Origin: Acanthornis magna
Taxonomy: Eukaryota > Chordata > Aves > Passeriformes > Acanthizidae
Direction: 5' to 3'
NCBI GenBank assembly: GCA_036785705.1
Contig: JAWUZG010000015.1
Span: forward strand, 1,116,001 to 1,180,000
Length of the DNA: 64,000 nt
A program made the translations under genes and the position numbers. Of the stretch, positions 26,035-38,925 are shown piece by piece; positions within the stretch are counted from its first letter, which is position 1, and each line of letters opens with the position of its first letter. Below the pieces are notes generated by a model. It had not been told where the DNA came from, searched no databases, and saw only the letters and a program-made list of their open reading frames with translations.

Positions 26035-26515
26035 TGCACAGCACCGTGTCCAGCTCTGGGGTACAAGGAGGTGGCACTGCTGGAGGGAGTCCAGAGAGGC
26101 CACAGAGATACTCCGAGGGCTGGAGTCCCTCTGGAGACAGAGCTGGGAATGTTCACCTGGAGAAGAGAAGGCTCCAGGGAGAGCTCAGAGCCTCTGCCAG
26201 GGTCTGAAGGGGGCTTGTGGAAAAAAGGCAGAGCAACTTTTTACACAGCAGAGAGTGACAGGGCACAGGGGAACAGTTTTAAACTGAAATAAGAGATTTG
26301 GGTTAAGTGTTAGGTGTCTCTGTGAGAGTGGGCAGCCCCTGGCACAGGTGCCCAGAGAAGCTGTGGCTGCCCCTGGATCCCTGGCAGTGTCCAAGGCCAG
26401 GCTGGACAGGGCTTGGAGCAGCCTGGGACAGTGGGAGGTGTCCCTGCCACAGCAGGGGTGGAATGGGATGAGCTTTAATGTCCCTTCCAGCCCAAACCAC
26501 TCTGGGATTGCATGA
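26035..26515 (+). mobile_element. CR1 LINE 3' fragment (long)
   Basis: Forward: ccgtgtccagctctggggta, ggccacagagatactccgag, cacctggagaagagaaggct, ttttaaactgaaataagaga, then the conserved ggcacaggtgcccagagaag block and a degraded end accactctgggattgcatga. Confidence 0.92.
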
Positions 26516-27009
26516 AATGATTCCATGCTCAGTGGAATGAAATGAATCAAGGACTGCTTTGAGATCCACGAGACACAGCCTTGCCTCAGCCTGGGGACTC
26601 CGGGCTGGCCCTCAGGAGCTCTGTGCTTTGGTTTTCCCACCTGCACCATGGGCTGAGGTCACTGTGGGTGACACCTGCACACAGACATTCCTTAGGGGCT
26701 GGAAAAGCAGTGGGATCAGGGCTGGGCTTTCGGCACAGAGCCTGTGGCTCTTCCCATGGGTGGCACCACCCCGAGCTGCTGCCCTGCCCACTCGCACCCT
26801 GCAGTGCTCCAGGAGCCAGACAGGCAGCAGCAATAATGACACAATAATGCTCAATAATCCCTTCCCAGAGCAGCCCTGATTTCTTTCTCCCGGGGCTTGC
26901 TTTGACTCCTACAACCTGATCCCTGAAAGCACAGGAACAGCCCAGATGCTCCACTTTGGAATGCACAGCCACCACCAACCTGCACCTGCACCAGCCTGGA
27001 TTCAGCCAA

Positions 27010-27115
27010 GTTATGGAATCATTTAGCCTGGGAAAGTCCTCTCAGAGCACTGAGCCCAAATGCTTCCCCAGCACTGCCAAGCCCACCGTGTCCCCAAGTG
27101 CCACACCGACACGGA
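27010..27115 (-). mobile_element. CR1 LINE 3' fragment (short, diverged)
   Basis: Inverted: ttatggaatcatttagcctg, gggaaagtcctctcagagca, aagcccaccgtgtccccaag, tgccacaccgacacgg. Classical type, like 11.0 kb. Confidence 0.75.
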
Positions 27116-28869
27116 AATCAGGATAAAGTTATGATAAATTTCCTTTCTTCTCAACACTCAGGAGGCAGATGAGCATGTCCAGCACTGCTTCCTCTTTGCA
27201 GTTTGAATTCAAAGTACCACACTCCAGTTTATGGTTGTTTCTGGTGATTTTGGGAGCCAGAATCAGGGACACAAGGCCAAGATGGCAACTGAGGCACAAG
27301 GAGAGGACAGGTCCTGTCTCAGTGTCCCCACGCCAGCCCAGAGCTGTGCTCCTCACTCCACACCACTCCTCCTGTGGGCACTTGCACTATGGACACACTT
27401 GGGCCTGGAAAGATCAGAATAAACTTTATTACCTTCAGTTGAAATCACTTCAGCCACTCCACCCACCCAATGTGACAAAAGGACACATTCTCAACAAGAT
27501 GAAAGGAACAAAGTGACCGCAATGGCAGAAGGAAGGGACAAAGTCACAGCATCGGCTGGGGACAGAAATGTTTGTTTGTTACTTTTTCCTTTCAAAACAC
27601 AAAATTTCATTAACATCTGAAAGGACTGACTATCTTCTGCTTGCTCCCTGGAGGTTAGGAAGTGGGAAGGAAAAGTTTGCAAACATTTTCCAACTCTCCT
27701 ACTGTTTATTCTTGGAAAAATGTCAGATGTTCGAAATCTGTCGGAGGGTTTTGTGCCCAAGCACACATGGATAACGATGCTGCTCTGCAGTGGGATGAGT
27801 GTGCATGAGAAATGCCTCCATTCAGAGCAAACAGAAGCGGGTTGGGGTTTTATGCACAACGAGTGGGATCAGACAAAGGGAGTTTTGAAAGGGACCCAGC
27901 TGGTTCTGTGGGGCCAATCTCCCTGTGGGTGAGAGCTGGCAGGGCTCAGCTGGGGATGGCTGCTGGGGACAGCCAACACCAGCCTGACTGTGCTCCAACG
28001 CCCAGCTGTGCCCTGCTCTCGCCACGGCTCCCGTGCTGCATCCGTCACGCTGACACAAAGCCTGAAATGAATTAATTTGTCTGGGTAACGACATCCAGAC
28101 AGGAAATCCAGAACACAGCCAGCCATCAGTGTTCCGAGGGACAGCACAGCACATCCCCAAAGGTGTTCCTCAGGCCAGCCTTGTCTTTGTGCCCATGTCC
28201 AGGAGGAAATACCTTCCCAACACCGCGGTGGCAAGGGCACCTCTGCATTTTACAGCCACGGGGCTCAGGGTGGCCAAGGGCTTGTGCTCCTCTTGGGGGT
28301 GCTTGGGGCACATCCATCTCTCCAACACCCCCTGCCAGGCAGAATGAACCCCTGGTGCCTCCTGACCCTGCACATGGCAGTGTGGATTTGCACTGCCGCT
28401 CGCACTCCCCCTGCCCCACTAATTTTAGGATTTGCCACTGAGGGATTTTCATCATTTTGAGAAGCTTAGACACCGGAAGGGAGCCCTGCTGCTTCCCAGC
28501 ACTGGCAGGATTTACAGGCAGGGGTAGGGGAAGGAAACTTTACGAGATTTATACAATTTTTTCTTTAAAAAGTGTCATTTTCTATTTCCTGACCTGGTTT
28601 CCAGCCTCACATCTGCACGTGCACTCACAGGAACCCGGCTTGAGGATTAGAGGCAAGCAGCGCCTTTAATACCTTCATTTGATTTTAAAGGTGTCAGGAG
28701 TAAACCCAGACATTTCTCCTGAGCACCCCAGTGAAATGTGTCCATCAGGGATCCCATGACATTTGGGGACAGGGACATCACCTGAGAGCACCTCCATGCC
28801 AGGGCAGTGACAGCGCAGATCCAGGGCAGTGCCATGGAGGGAATCCAACAGGTGCTCAGAGCAAACACA
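27116..28869. other. Intronic sequence, no gene seen
   Basis: No insertion is recognised over 1.75 kb. A T-rich run lies at 28555-28585. Confidence 0.5.
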
Positions 28870-29240
28870 TGGAATCACAGAATGTCCTGAGCCGGGAGGG
28901 ACCCCCAGGACCATCCAGCCCAGCTCCCGGCCCTGCACAGACACCCCAACAATCCCACCCTGGGCATCCCGGGCAGTGCCCAGCACCCTCTGGGGAAGAA
29001 CCTTTCCTGATCTCCAGCCTGACCCTGCCCTGACACAGCTCCAGCTGTTCCCTGGGTCCTGTCCCTGTCACAGAGATCAGTGTCTGTCCCTCCTCCTCCC
29101 CTCCCAAGGAAGCTGCAGACTGTGACGAGTCTCCCCTCAGTGTCCTCCAGCTGAACAGACCAAGTGCCCTCCTCACAGGGCTCCCCGTCCAGGCCCTTCC
29201 CCATCCTCGTGTGCCTCCTTTGGACACAGGGACCCTCTGG
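28870..29240 (-). mobile_element. CR1 LINE 3' fragment, 'cctgagctgg' type
   Basis: Inverted: acatggaatcacagaatgtc, gaccatccagcccagctccc, gcccagcaccctctggggaa, agctccagctgttccctggg, then gtctcccctcagtgtcctcc. Similarity fades after about 29240. An internal block (the 'gagagctctgtccaaacact' part) is missing. Confidence 0.88.
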
Positions 29241-31195
29241 GGCTGCCCTGGCTGCTCCCCCACCTCCACAGTGGCCCAGGGTGGGGATCTCGGGGGGCTT
29301 TGGGGCTGTGTCTCACTGGGTGTGCAAGGTGCTGCTGGCTGAGCCCTGGCACAGCTGAGGGTGCCCAGGATGGTGCGGCTGTGATCCCACACCTGCATCG
29401 AGGGTCACCAGCTGCTGGGAGTTGTCTCTCTCTGGGGTCTGGGTGCGATTCCGGGAACCAGCTCTCTTCTTCTCATCTCTACTCTCCCTTCTGTTATTAT
29501 TGTATTTGAACAGACCCTTCGTGTTGTCCTTGGCCAGGGATGATGTCCTTGGCCTCATGCTGAGGATGAAATCCAGGACAGAAGGGTGACACTGGGACAG
29601 TGTGTGCACTCCACACCTGCTCCTGGCAAACCTGAGAGCTGCTCGTGCTGCTGCACCTCAGATTCCAACAGGTCCCATAAAAATCAGTGGCTGGGAAGAG
29701 AACACCTCTAGGAAGGTCTCGAAGACCCTCTTGGGCAAGACTCTGACAGGAGCACAACTCTTTTCAGACATCAGAGAAGGCCCAAGGAGCAGGAGGTTCT
29801 GAACACTGCGGTTACAGAAAACCTTTCAGCCCAAGCTCATTGCACATGAGAAAATCCAGGTCTCAGCCACACATTTCCTCCTGCCCAGACTCTCTGGTGC
29901 CTGGCAGGGTGTGAGGGCTGAGCCTCTTCCTACCATTAAACTCCTGTTCCATACCCATTTACATCCACCCATGTCCAGAAAGAGCTCAGCTCGTGCTGAA
30001 AATTGGCACAATTCTGTGGGAAGTCCATGAGACCAAAAGCTGCCCTGCACGAGCTTCAGCAGCAGCAGCTGCTCGTGGAACTCCACGTTCTGCCCTGCTT
30101 TTACAAAAGGCAATTAGCTATAATTAATAATTAACTTCAGTGCAGCAGGATTAGTCCCTAAGGAAACCCCAGGATGACTTGACTTGGTTTATTCACCCTC
30201 TGGGAAACATTGCCAGGTGACAACGCTCAGTAAGGAATTTTGACAGCGGTGGTGGGATTTACAAACTTCCAAAGGATTTATAAACCCTTCGATTTTCAGG
30301 ATGAGTGAAAACCACAGGTCCGTATTTTAGCCACCTTCTCCAGAACATCTGGTGATCAGCATGATTTTGGGTGAAACATGTCCTTTTAAATGGTCACTCA
30401 GGTTTGGTTTTTAAAAATATCTTCCAAACATTTCTCAATCTGGAGTTTGTTGCTTTGTTTTTAATTTGTATAAAAGAAGGTTTTAAAGATACGAAATTCC
30501 ACAAATTCACAAAAATTTGTGATTAAAAGATGCCTGAAATGATTGCTCCTAATTCTGTAAACTTCTGTAATTCCTGAGAGGTGCCTGGAAACTGCAATAA
30601 AAAAAGCTAATAAACACCTTCCACTCCTGCCACACGCTGTATACTTGGGAGTAGACACATCCCCACATCATTGCATTACGTTCGTTAAAGAGATCATTAC
30701 ATTGCTTTTGATTAAGTGTCAGGAATAAACTGTGGATGAATGATGGAGTTTTTTAATGAGTTCAAAGTCCATGAAATAATTTTCTTTTCCTGGGTCAATT
30801 AGAATTTCAAAGCAAAATTCCTATGGGACCAATTTATTGGGAGTGCAAAGAGGCTTTTGTTCTGCATTTCCCAGACACTCCACAGGCTGCCTGACCCTGC
30901 CTGTGTTTGGATATCTGGGATTTCGCTTACTCAGATAAGAGGCTGAATGGCCCAGCTGAGAGCTCTGGGGAGCAGCTTTCCCTTTCTGCCTGATAACACA
31001 GATTTTGGTGCTGTTACTCACAAAAGAAAAAAGAGGAATGTCCTGCACAGTGAACACTTCCCCATGACTTGTGAAACCATCTGGGGATTTCTGCCGGCAG
31101 AGATGTTCAGTGTAGTCTGAATATAAGGTGCTGTATATGGAATACAGGAATATATCCAACAATTTCATAGAGGAAGTGTAGGAACATAGCTGAGA
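29241..31195. other. Intronic sequence with an AT-rich island at 30110-30830
   Basis: The island (tagctataattaataattaa, then tttaattaagtgtc-like words and several ATAAA words) has no repeat signature that I know. Frames here are short. Confidence 0.5.
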
Positions 31196-31345
31196 AACAT
31201 TCCCATCCCTGGAAGTGCTCAGGGACAGGCTGGATGGGGCTTGGAGCAACCTGGAAGGGTGGAAGGTGTCCCCGCCCACGGCAAGGGTTGGAGTGAGATG
31301 GGCTTTAATGTCCTTCCAACCCAAACCTTTCTGGGATTCCATAGA
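31196..31345 (+). mobile_element. CR1 LINE 3' fragment
   Basis: Forward: cattcccatccctggaagtg, ggacaggctggatggggctt, ggtgtccccgcccacggcaa, ctttaatgtccttccaaccc and ctttctgggattccatag at the terminus. Confidence 0.88.
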
Positions 31346-32807
31346 ACACAGCAGGGAGGCTGGAAGAGGTGAGTGCTGCCCTGTTCACCCTGCCCTGACC
31401 CACACCTGACACGAGCCCTGACCTCCCCTTCCTGCTGCTCCTCCTTGCACTGTCCCCCAGAGCGGCAGGAAAGCCTGGGAACCGCTGGCACTGAGCCTTT
31501 GCAGGGCCCTGGGCTCCACACTGAAGTTTCCAGAGCACAGACCTGGTCTCTGATTTAACCATCTACAAACCCAGGTGCTGCTCTGGCACATAACACATCC
31601 AATCCAAAATCGAGTTCTGCTACATCCATTCCTTGCCCAGTAGGATGCACTAAAAATCAGGACATCTATTCTTCCAAACATTCCAGCACGTCAGCTCCTG
31701 AAACCTCCACAATAAAGCACAGCCCTGGACTTGACAGGAAACAAGACATGGGCTCAAGAGCTGCCTGGTCCAGAACTCTCTTTGGGGGAGTGAATTCCCA
31801 GATTTCTGATTTTCTTGATTTTCCATTCAAGGCAGCTTTCTCTTTGCCCCTCCAGCACAGGTTTGCCGTCGGAGTGAAGGCTGAAAACCACAAGTGGAGG
31901 GGTTCAGAAGTGGCCGAGGACACACTGATCCCAGCCAGGAGTGTTCCCACTGCCATGGATTGCCATGGTCCTTGGCACAGCAGCTGGGCACTGCCCCCAG
32001 CTCATCCTGTGTCCTTCTCCTGATCTCAGAATATTCTGGGGTCAAGCATCTCCCCAGCATCAGCCTCTCCTGACTCCTTCAGGGGACACAGCAAACAGGA
32101 TGGGCTCTGACTGACTGTGCTATGAGCCGACCCTTGCTGGCCACAGGATAAACCTGGTGGTCCTCTGGAATCCTGATGGATGTCCTGCCATGTCCACCCC
32201 ACTCAGCAGCACCTTCCAAAGGTCCCTGGGCCCCACTGTGCTCACTTTGTGTCATTTCCCAGACTAAGGGACTTTTCCCAAGGCTTCACCAAACACACAG
32301 CTGAGCTGCAACTACCCAAAAGCATGGGAACTGTGGGAAACATTTCCACAAAGCTCCCATTAAAACCAAGGCAGCCTTCATTTACTGCACTCCTGTGTCT
32401 CCCAAAAGTGAAGAACTCATGGAACCCAGAAACTGAGTATATTTATTAACGCTATTTTATAAATACAAAGTAACACATGCACAGTTTTATTGCAAAGATG
32501 CAACTATGCCAATTGCTTAACCCAGGTCACTGAACACCCTCCCCCCATGGTACTGATGGAATTCAAGCCCCTCTGATCCAGGCTGGATGCAAACTACAGA
32601 TCCCAGAAGTGTGTGATGTTGGGAACTGCTGATACAGCCAAGCTGGGCTCTGCCAGGTCATACCCTGCAGTGTAAGAGCAGGAGCTGAGAAAGGAGGGGT
32701 TGAGCAGAGCAAAACATTCAGATATTCCCTCTGAATACGCCTGAGGACTTTTCAAGGAATTCTCCTTCTCCCTGAGCCAGCATGGCTGCAAAAGGAATCA
32801 CAGAAAA

Positions 32808-33075
32808 AACATGGAATAACCTTAGCTGGGAGGAACCCCCAGGATCATCCAGCCCAGCTCCTGGCCCTGCACAGACACCCCAACAATTCCACCCTGGGCA
32901 TCCCTGAGAGCAATGTCCAAACACTCCTGGAGCTCTGGGGCTGTGCCCATTCCCTGGGGAGCCTGGGCAGTGCCCAGCACCCTCTGGGGGAAGAACCTTT
33001 CCCTGATCTCCAACCTGACCCTCCCTGACACAGCTCCAGCTGTTCCCTGGGTGCTGTCCCTGATCACCAGGGTCC
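32808..33075 (-). mobile_element. CR1 LINE 3' fragment, 'cctgagctgg' type
   Basis: Inverted: acatggaataaccttagctg, ggatcatccagcccagctcc, gtccaaacactcctggagct, gaagaacctttccctgatct, then ccagctgttccctgggtgct. Confidence 0.9.
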
Positions 33076-34109
33076 ATCCATGTGAAATCCTCTGCTCCAC
33101 GACAAGGGGCAGTTGTGGAGGTGCTCAGTACCGTGGTGCTGGTCCAGGCACTCAGGGAATTATTTGTTTAAATCTGAGCAGCCTAATGAGATCCAACAGG
33201 ACACCCCTCCAGCTGAAGTGTTTTTCTGGACCAGTTCCCTGGTATAAAATACAAAGCCAGGGGCTCTGTGCAGAACACAGAGGGATTTTGATTAAACTCT
33301 TCTGACAGGGAAGGCGGGAGGCAGAAATGCAGCCTTTATTGAATGCCCTCCTCAGTTTCCAGTTTGTATTCCAAAAAGCTGAGAGCTGTGGTCTGGAGGC
33401 AGCGAGGAGGAGATGAGCGCTGCCCGCAGCGAGCGTCCTCCGTGCCCACCACGCTGTGCTGACAAGGAATCTGGGAAGGAACCAGCCTTATCTTATCTCT
33501 TCAGTCAGAAAGAGAAAAATGGAATGATTGTGCTTCCCCAAAGGAGGGATGAGACTGAGTGACTCAGGCTTTGCCACTGGTTTTGGATGCCCCCGAAGGA
33601 GCAGCACATGCCTGCAGAGAGCTGGTCCTTGAGCTGTGCCTCCCGGGAGCTGCCCCTGCATCCCACTGAGCAGAAACACCTCCAGATCCATGCAAACCTC
33701 ACCTGGAGCTAGGCCAAGGACAAAAGAAAGACACAGCATGTGGGACAGTGGGGTTCCTGCCCGATTTGGGGGTGCTGAATTTGCCCAGCAGGCTGGATAG
33801 CAAAGGGGGATTATCTCAATCTACCACCAGCCCCCATCTCTCCCCCATCCCAGCCCTCCTCACAGGAATCAGCCCCCCAAAATCCTCCACAGCCTGACCT
33901 GGCTGCACAGCTACATGCCTGTAATGACCAAAATGACTTCATTTTTCCCTCAGCCTGCAGAGCTTCAGACATTCCATTTGAGGTGGTGACCTGGTTGTGA
34001 CCTGCCATCAGCACTGCTGCCAGCCCTGCAGGGACTGCCCCAAAACCAGGGGCTTTGCTGAAACCTTCAACTAACCCCATGTCAAAAAACTCCCATATTT
34101 CCCCAGAAA

Positions 34110-34240
34110 CCACAGAATGGATCAGGTTGGATGGTGCCTTGAAGAGCATTTTGTTCTTATCTCATTGTCATGGGCAGGGACACCTTCCACCAGAGCAGGC
34201 TGCTCCAAGCCTGATCCAACCTGGCCTTGAAAATCAAACC
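34110..34240 (-). mobile_element. CR1 LINE 3' fragment (short)
   Basis: Inverted: cacagaatggatcaggttgg, gccttgaagagcattttgtt, catgggcagggacaccttcc, tgatccaacctggccttga. Truncated just past the 'ccttgaa' word. Confidence 0.85.
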
Positions 34241-34541
34241 ACGGAAACCCAAAAACATCCCAAAGCAGCAGCACGGGGAACTCCCAGCTTCCACAAGATG
34301 GCAACTTCCTCCTGTGTGCTCCCCTCAGGATTTCCATAGGTTTTTTTCCCAGCAACTGCTTTGGAGGGGGTTTGGCTGCTGCCTGTCTGAACTGTGCCTG
34401 TGGGTGCTCAGCACTGAACTGCAACCCAAGCTCAGCACATCAACAATACCATGTTTGCCCAAATTTGGCTGCTCTGACTTCATCTGTCTCCCAGTTCTCT
34501 GTTCATCCCAAGCCACCTTGTGCACCATTTCCCCTTGTTGG

Positions 34542-35190
34542 GGTTTAACCCCAGCTGGCAACTCAGCCCCACACAGCTGCTCCCTTGTTAACCCTGGGTG
34601 GGACGTGGGAGAGAGTTGGAAGGGTAAAAGTGAACAAAGTGGGTTGGGATAAAAACAGTTTAATAGGGAAAGCAAAATCTGAGCATGCAAGCAAAGCAAA
34701 GCAAGGAATTCATTCCACACTTGCCATGGGCAGGCAGGTTTCAGAATCATTACAGAATCATGGACTGGTTTGGGTGGGAAGGGACCCTAAAGCTCATCTC
34801 ATTCAAGCCCTGCCATGTGCAGGAACACCTCCCACTAGCCCAGGTTGCTCCAAGTCCTGTCCAACCTGGCCTGGGACACTCCCAGAGCATCTCTGTTCTT
34901 TACCACCCCAACAGTGACTTGGGCAGACAAACACCACACTCCAAATATCACCCCCTCCTTCCCCAGCTTTACATGCTGAGCATGATCCCACATGGCCTGG
35001 AACATCCCTGGGGCCAGTTGGGCTCAGCTGTCCCCTCCCAAGCCCTTGTGCCCCCCAGCTGTTCCCCAGTGGGGTGAGGAGCAGAGCAGAGCTGCCTCAG
35101 TGCCAGCCCTGCTCAGGGTAACCACAACACCCCTGAACCCTTCCCAGCACAAACCCAAACCTGCCCCTGGGAGGAAAACCAGCACTGCCC
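34542..35190 (-). mobile_element. Solo LTR of an avian ERV, interrupted by a CR1
   Basis: The left part (34542-34743) holds ttggggtttaaccccagctg, ggaagggtaaaagtgaacaa, gtttaatagggaaagc and catgggcaggcagg. The right part (about 34905-35190) resumes with cttgggcagacaaacacc, ccccagctttacatgctgag and ttgggctcagctgtcccctc. Both belong to a common avian LTR as I remember it. Read on the minus strand there is a TATA-like region near 34970 and an ATTAAA signal near 34652, so the LTR is probably minus-oriented. No coding interior is seen. Confidence 0.7.
34744..34900 (-). mobile_element. CR1 LINE 3' fragment nested in an LTR
   Basis: Inverted: cagaatcattacagaatcat, gactggtttgggtgggaagg, ctaaagctcatctcattcaa, aggaacacctcccactagcc, ctgtccaacctggcctggga, then it ends near cccagagcatc. 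LTR sequence lies on both sides. Confidence 0.9.
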
Positions 35191-37989
35191 CATCCCAAAC
35201 CTCTGCTGCAGCCCAGGGCTCCTCCATCAGCCCCCGAGCCAGGCCAGCCCTGCCCTGCTGCACAGCCCCTCCCAGCAGGGTCTGCGCCCAGCCCTGGCTC
35301 AGCCACAGCCCCACGTGTGCCCTGCAGGTGTTTCACCTCTGCAGGGTTATCAATGGAGCCCTGGCAGCAGCCCCAGCTATGCTAATTCCTGAACTGCCTG
35401 AGCCTGCAGGGCACGTCCTGCCCACGAAGGGTTTCTGCAGTGAACAGCAAACCCACAGCAGGGGCTGCTCAGTGATTCCTTTTTGATCTTGGCCACATTT
35501 CTGCACAGATTTGTACCTTGTAACACGTTGCACGCTGCCCTTTAAATGAGCTCTAAATTGTGGGACTGAATGGAGAAGGACAGAAAGCCTGTTTCCTCCA
35601 GAAAATAAAAAGGCTCCTTTTGCAGGGAGCAGGAACGTTGTTCCCCTCCAAATCCACTCTTGAGCCTCCCTGCCGATGCACACACACGGGCAGGAGCTCT
35701 GCGAGGAGCTGTGTGGTCTCAGCAATCCTCCACCTCCAAACAGGTCAGAAATGTTTCTCAGGAGCAAAGACAGCAACCGGAGATGCTGATTAGACCAAGA
35801 AACTAATAAAGAAAACCTTTCACAGATCACAAAGGCTGTGACTCAGAGGCAAAGCTAAGCTCTAGGATTATCCCACTTACAGCTTCAGAAGAAAATTCAA
35901 TTAAATGACAGTCTACCCTGAGTGCCCCCTTTGCTGGGATGCAATGGGCACACCAAGGAGGGCTTGTCTGGTGTGATTCGGGGAAGGAAAGTGTTCAGGG
36001 GTGGGAGATAGGAGGTGTGATTTGGGGAAGGAAAGTGTTCAGGGATGGGAGATAGGAGATATAGGACCTAGAGCAGACACTGGAGCAGCTGGAACAAACC
36101 AGCTGCAGGAGGCAATTTAAAGCAGGGAATTGTGAGAGAGACAAGGAGAGTCTAGAAAAACAAAACCCCAGAAATTCATTCCTTTCAAAAGAGAGGGTGA
36201 GGCAGGGTTAGCAGCAAGCAGTGCCCAGCAGGGTGAGCAGCACAGCCTGAGCTGCAAACCACACTCAGTTTGAGCAGCACTGGGGAGCACAAAGCTGCAG
36301 TCACACAGTGGCACTGGCAGTCCTCGGGGATTTGGCCCCAGCAATCCTCGTGTGCTGCTGGCATGGGCTGATAGAAACGGGGGACAAACCCAAAGGAGGG
36401 ACCCACCTGCAACCATCTCCTGACTCACTGCCTTGGGGGTCTCCCCCTGCCCAGACTGGCAGTTCTGTGCCATCCCCTTCTAATCCAGCTCCTGTTGCTC
36501 CTGGGACAGCGCATTTTGGGAACATTCCTCTGCCTCCTTCCCTCAGAGCACAGACCTCTCGGACCTCCTGCCCTTTGCTCACTCCTCCCTGTGCTCTCCT
36601 GCACTGCTGGTTTTCCTCAGAGGTTGATGAAAACACAACACGGTGAGGAGGAGCAGCCCATGGCAGCCAGGTTGTGCTTTTTTGGCTGTAGTGTCCTTGC
36701 TCCACGGCCCAGAACTGCCCCGGTGTGATCCATGGGGTCAGATCCATCAGGTACCTGACTCCCACCCAGAAACCCGACTGCCCCTAAATCCCGCCGTGCC
36801 AGACAGATGAAAACACTGAAGTTTAAACTGAAGATACAAAAAGCATTTTGGCGTCTGACAGGGGGCTCCTTGTTATGCAAACATATGGAATACTCTATAA
36901 AATTTAAAAAACCCAAACGAACCCAACAGGCTACTCGAGCATTCAAGGCAAAATCCTTGCTGGTCATTAACTGCTGCCTGCTAAATGGCCAGGCAGTCTT
37001 TATTAACCAACAAGTGCAGCAGCAAACTCCAGTGACAGCAGAGCTCAGGAGCTAGAACAAATCTCAGAGCCCTTCCAGGCACCTCAGTGGAAAGCCCAGG
37101 GTTTGCAGCACTCTGGGATGCCTGGGGAGAGCGGGGGAAGGACGCTCAGAAACTGGCTGGGCAAGCTGTAACTACACTGAACAGATCAGCTCGGGTTAGC
37201 AAAGCTGGAGTCAATACCCAAGCCTTCAAGATTTAGACTTTCAATCAAGTGCTTAATTAAGGGAGCCTAGAAAAGCAGGGTTCTGCAATTTAATGAGCCA
37301 CTCAACGCGCAGCTAAGTGCTTCAGATATCCAAGCTTTCAAAAAAACATGAGAGAGCGATAAAAGAAAGTGAAGACTATGCAAATATAACCCCTCTTTGG
37401 GTCGGCTGGGAGGTTTGCTGCAAAGAAATCAGGATGCTCCATGGCTGGAATGGCTCTGAGACGGTGACAGGAATATTGATTAAGGGATTTGATCCTCAGT
37501 GGCTTCAGCTCCTCTGATTTCCAGAGGATATCCCAGATTTCCATCGGCTTTAGGGAGAGCTGCCTCCTGCAGTTCACTTCCCTGGGTTCTTCACCTGCAG
37601 GAAAAGGCTCCCCTCAGGAGAACCAGGTTAGAGGAGCTGGGAAGTGGCCAACAGCTGTGGAGGGAATTTCAGCCAAGTTTCAGAAAACTGAGTCCCTTTA
37701 GGTGTCTGGTTTTGTCCCCTGCATATTCGGATGGGAGGATCAGAAAGCAAAATGCCCAAGAAGAGCTGGAGGGGCCCTCAGTGGAAGGAACTGTGTCAGG
37801 AAAGCACCAAGGCTTGGGGAAATGAACGTCAGGTGCACAGGAATGCTGTGTGCACCTGCCTTTGGGCTGACCTGAGCTGGCCTCTCCCCAAAGGGCTCCT
37901 GAGGCATGGCTGGAGAGCCTGGGGAGGCACCAGACCAGACACCTGCTGAGAACTGCTCTGTGCTGGTGTCACTGCTGCTCTGGGGGGAA
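35191..37989. other. Intronic sequence, no gene seen
   Basis: Apart from the 44-bp duplication near 36.0 kb it is unremarkable. AT-richer parts lie at 36790-37020 and 37180-37400. No CR1 is recognised for 2.8 kb. Confidence 0.5.
35971..36060 (+). repeat. 44-bp tandem duplication
   Basis: Two units, gtgtgattcggggaaggaaa and gtgtgatttggggaaggaaa, start at 35971 and 36015. Each runs through gtgttcagggrtgggagata. They differ by about three bases, so the event is recent. Confidence 0.93.
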
Positions 37990-38395
37990 ATCACAGAGTG
38001 AATTCTGCAATGGTTTGGGTTGGAGGGACCTTAAAGCCCATTTCATCCCACCCCTGCCATGGCAGGGACACCTCCCACTGTCCCAGGCTGCTCCAAGCCC
38101 TGTCCAGCCTGGCCTGGGACACTGCCAGGGATCCAGGGGCAGCCACAGCTTCTCTGGGCACCTTTGCCAGGGCCTCCCCACCCTGACAGGGAACGATTCC
38201 TTCCAAGTATCCACCCACCCCTGCTCTCTGGCAGTGGAAAGCCATTCCCTGTGTCCTGTCCCTCCATCCCTTGTCCCCAGTCCCTCTCCAGCTCTCCTGG
38301 AGCCCTTTAGGCCCTGCCAGGGGCTCTGAGCTCTCCCTGGAGCCTTCTCTTCTCCAGGTGAACACTCCCAGCTCTCCCATCCTGGCTCCAGAGAT
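37990..38395 (-). mobile_element. CR1 LINE 3' fragment (long)
   Basis: Inverted: atcacagagtgaattctgca, atggtttgggttggagggac, the gccatggcagggacacctcc block, then ctctggcagtggaaagccat, cctgtccctccatcccttgt and ggagccttctcttctccagg. It reaches about 400 bp into the element. Confidence 0.93.
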
Positions 38396-38584
38396 CCTAA
38401 ATCCCAGGCTTTGGGGCTTCCTGCTTGACAACCATCCACGGGGAGCTCTGCGGAGGGTGAGGTCCAGGGCATGGGTCAGTCTCAAACTCAGGGCTTGAGG
38501 CTTGGCAGGACTTTTGCATTTCTGATTTGAAAACTGAGACACTCAATTCAAGATCCAAATGCTACAGATTAAAAAAAAAATTAG

Positions 38585-38925
38585 GAAGTACAGCATGTGG
38601 CCCCAGAGATGATTCAGGGGTGGAAGAAAATGCTTGACAAAGAGAAAATTAAAGACTTTGTTCTGTTTAGCTTATCAAAAGGAATATGGGAAGGTGATGT
38701 GATTACTGTGTGTAAGAACCTTCATCTGCAGACAATACCAGATACCAAAGGGCTCTTTAATCAAAAGGGTAAAGACAGAACAGGAATAAATGGCTGCAAG
38801 CTGAAGCCCAACCAATTCAAATGAGATAAAGGGCACAAATTATAGCAGGGAGATGATTAACCACTGGCACAAGTGACAAGGGGGGCAGGGGAGTCTGACT
38901 GTTGACATCTTAACTGTGTTTCTGT
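38585..38925 (+). mobile_element. Older, AT-richer CR1-type LINE fragment
   Basis: Forward: aggggtggaagaaaatgctt, gcttatcaaaaggaatatgg, gaaggtgatgtgattactgt, gggctctttaatcaaaaggg, aatggctgcaagctgaagcc, agatgattaaccactggcac. This matches the ancient CR1 type shared with turtles and crocodiles as I recall it. It is clearly more diverged and AT-rich than the other copies. Confidence 0.75.
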
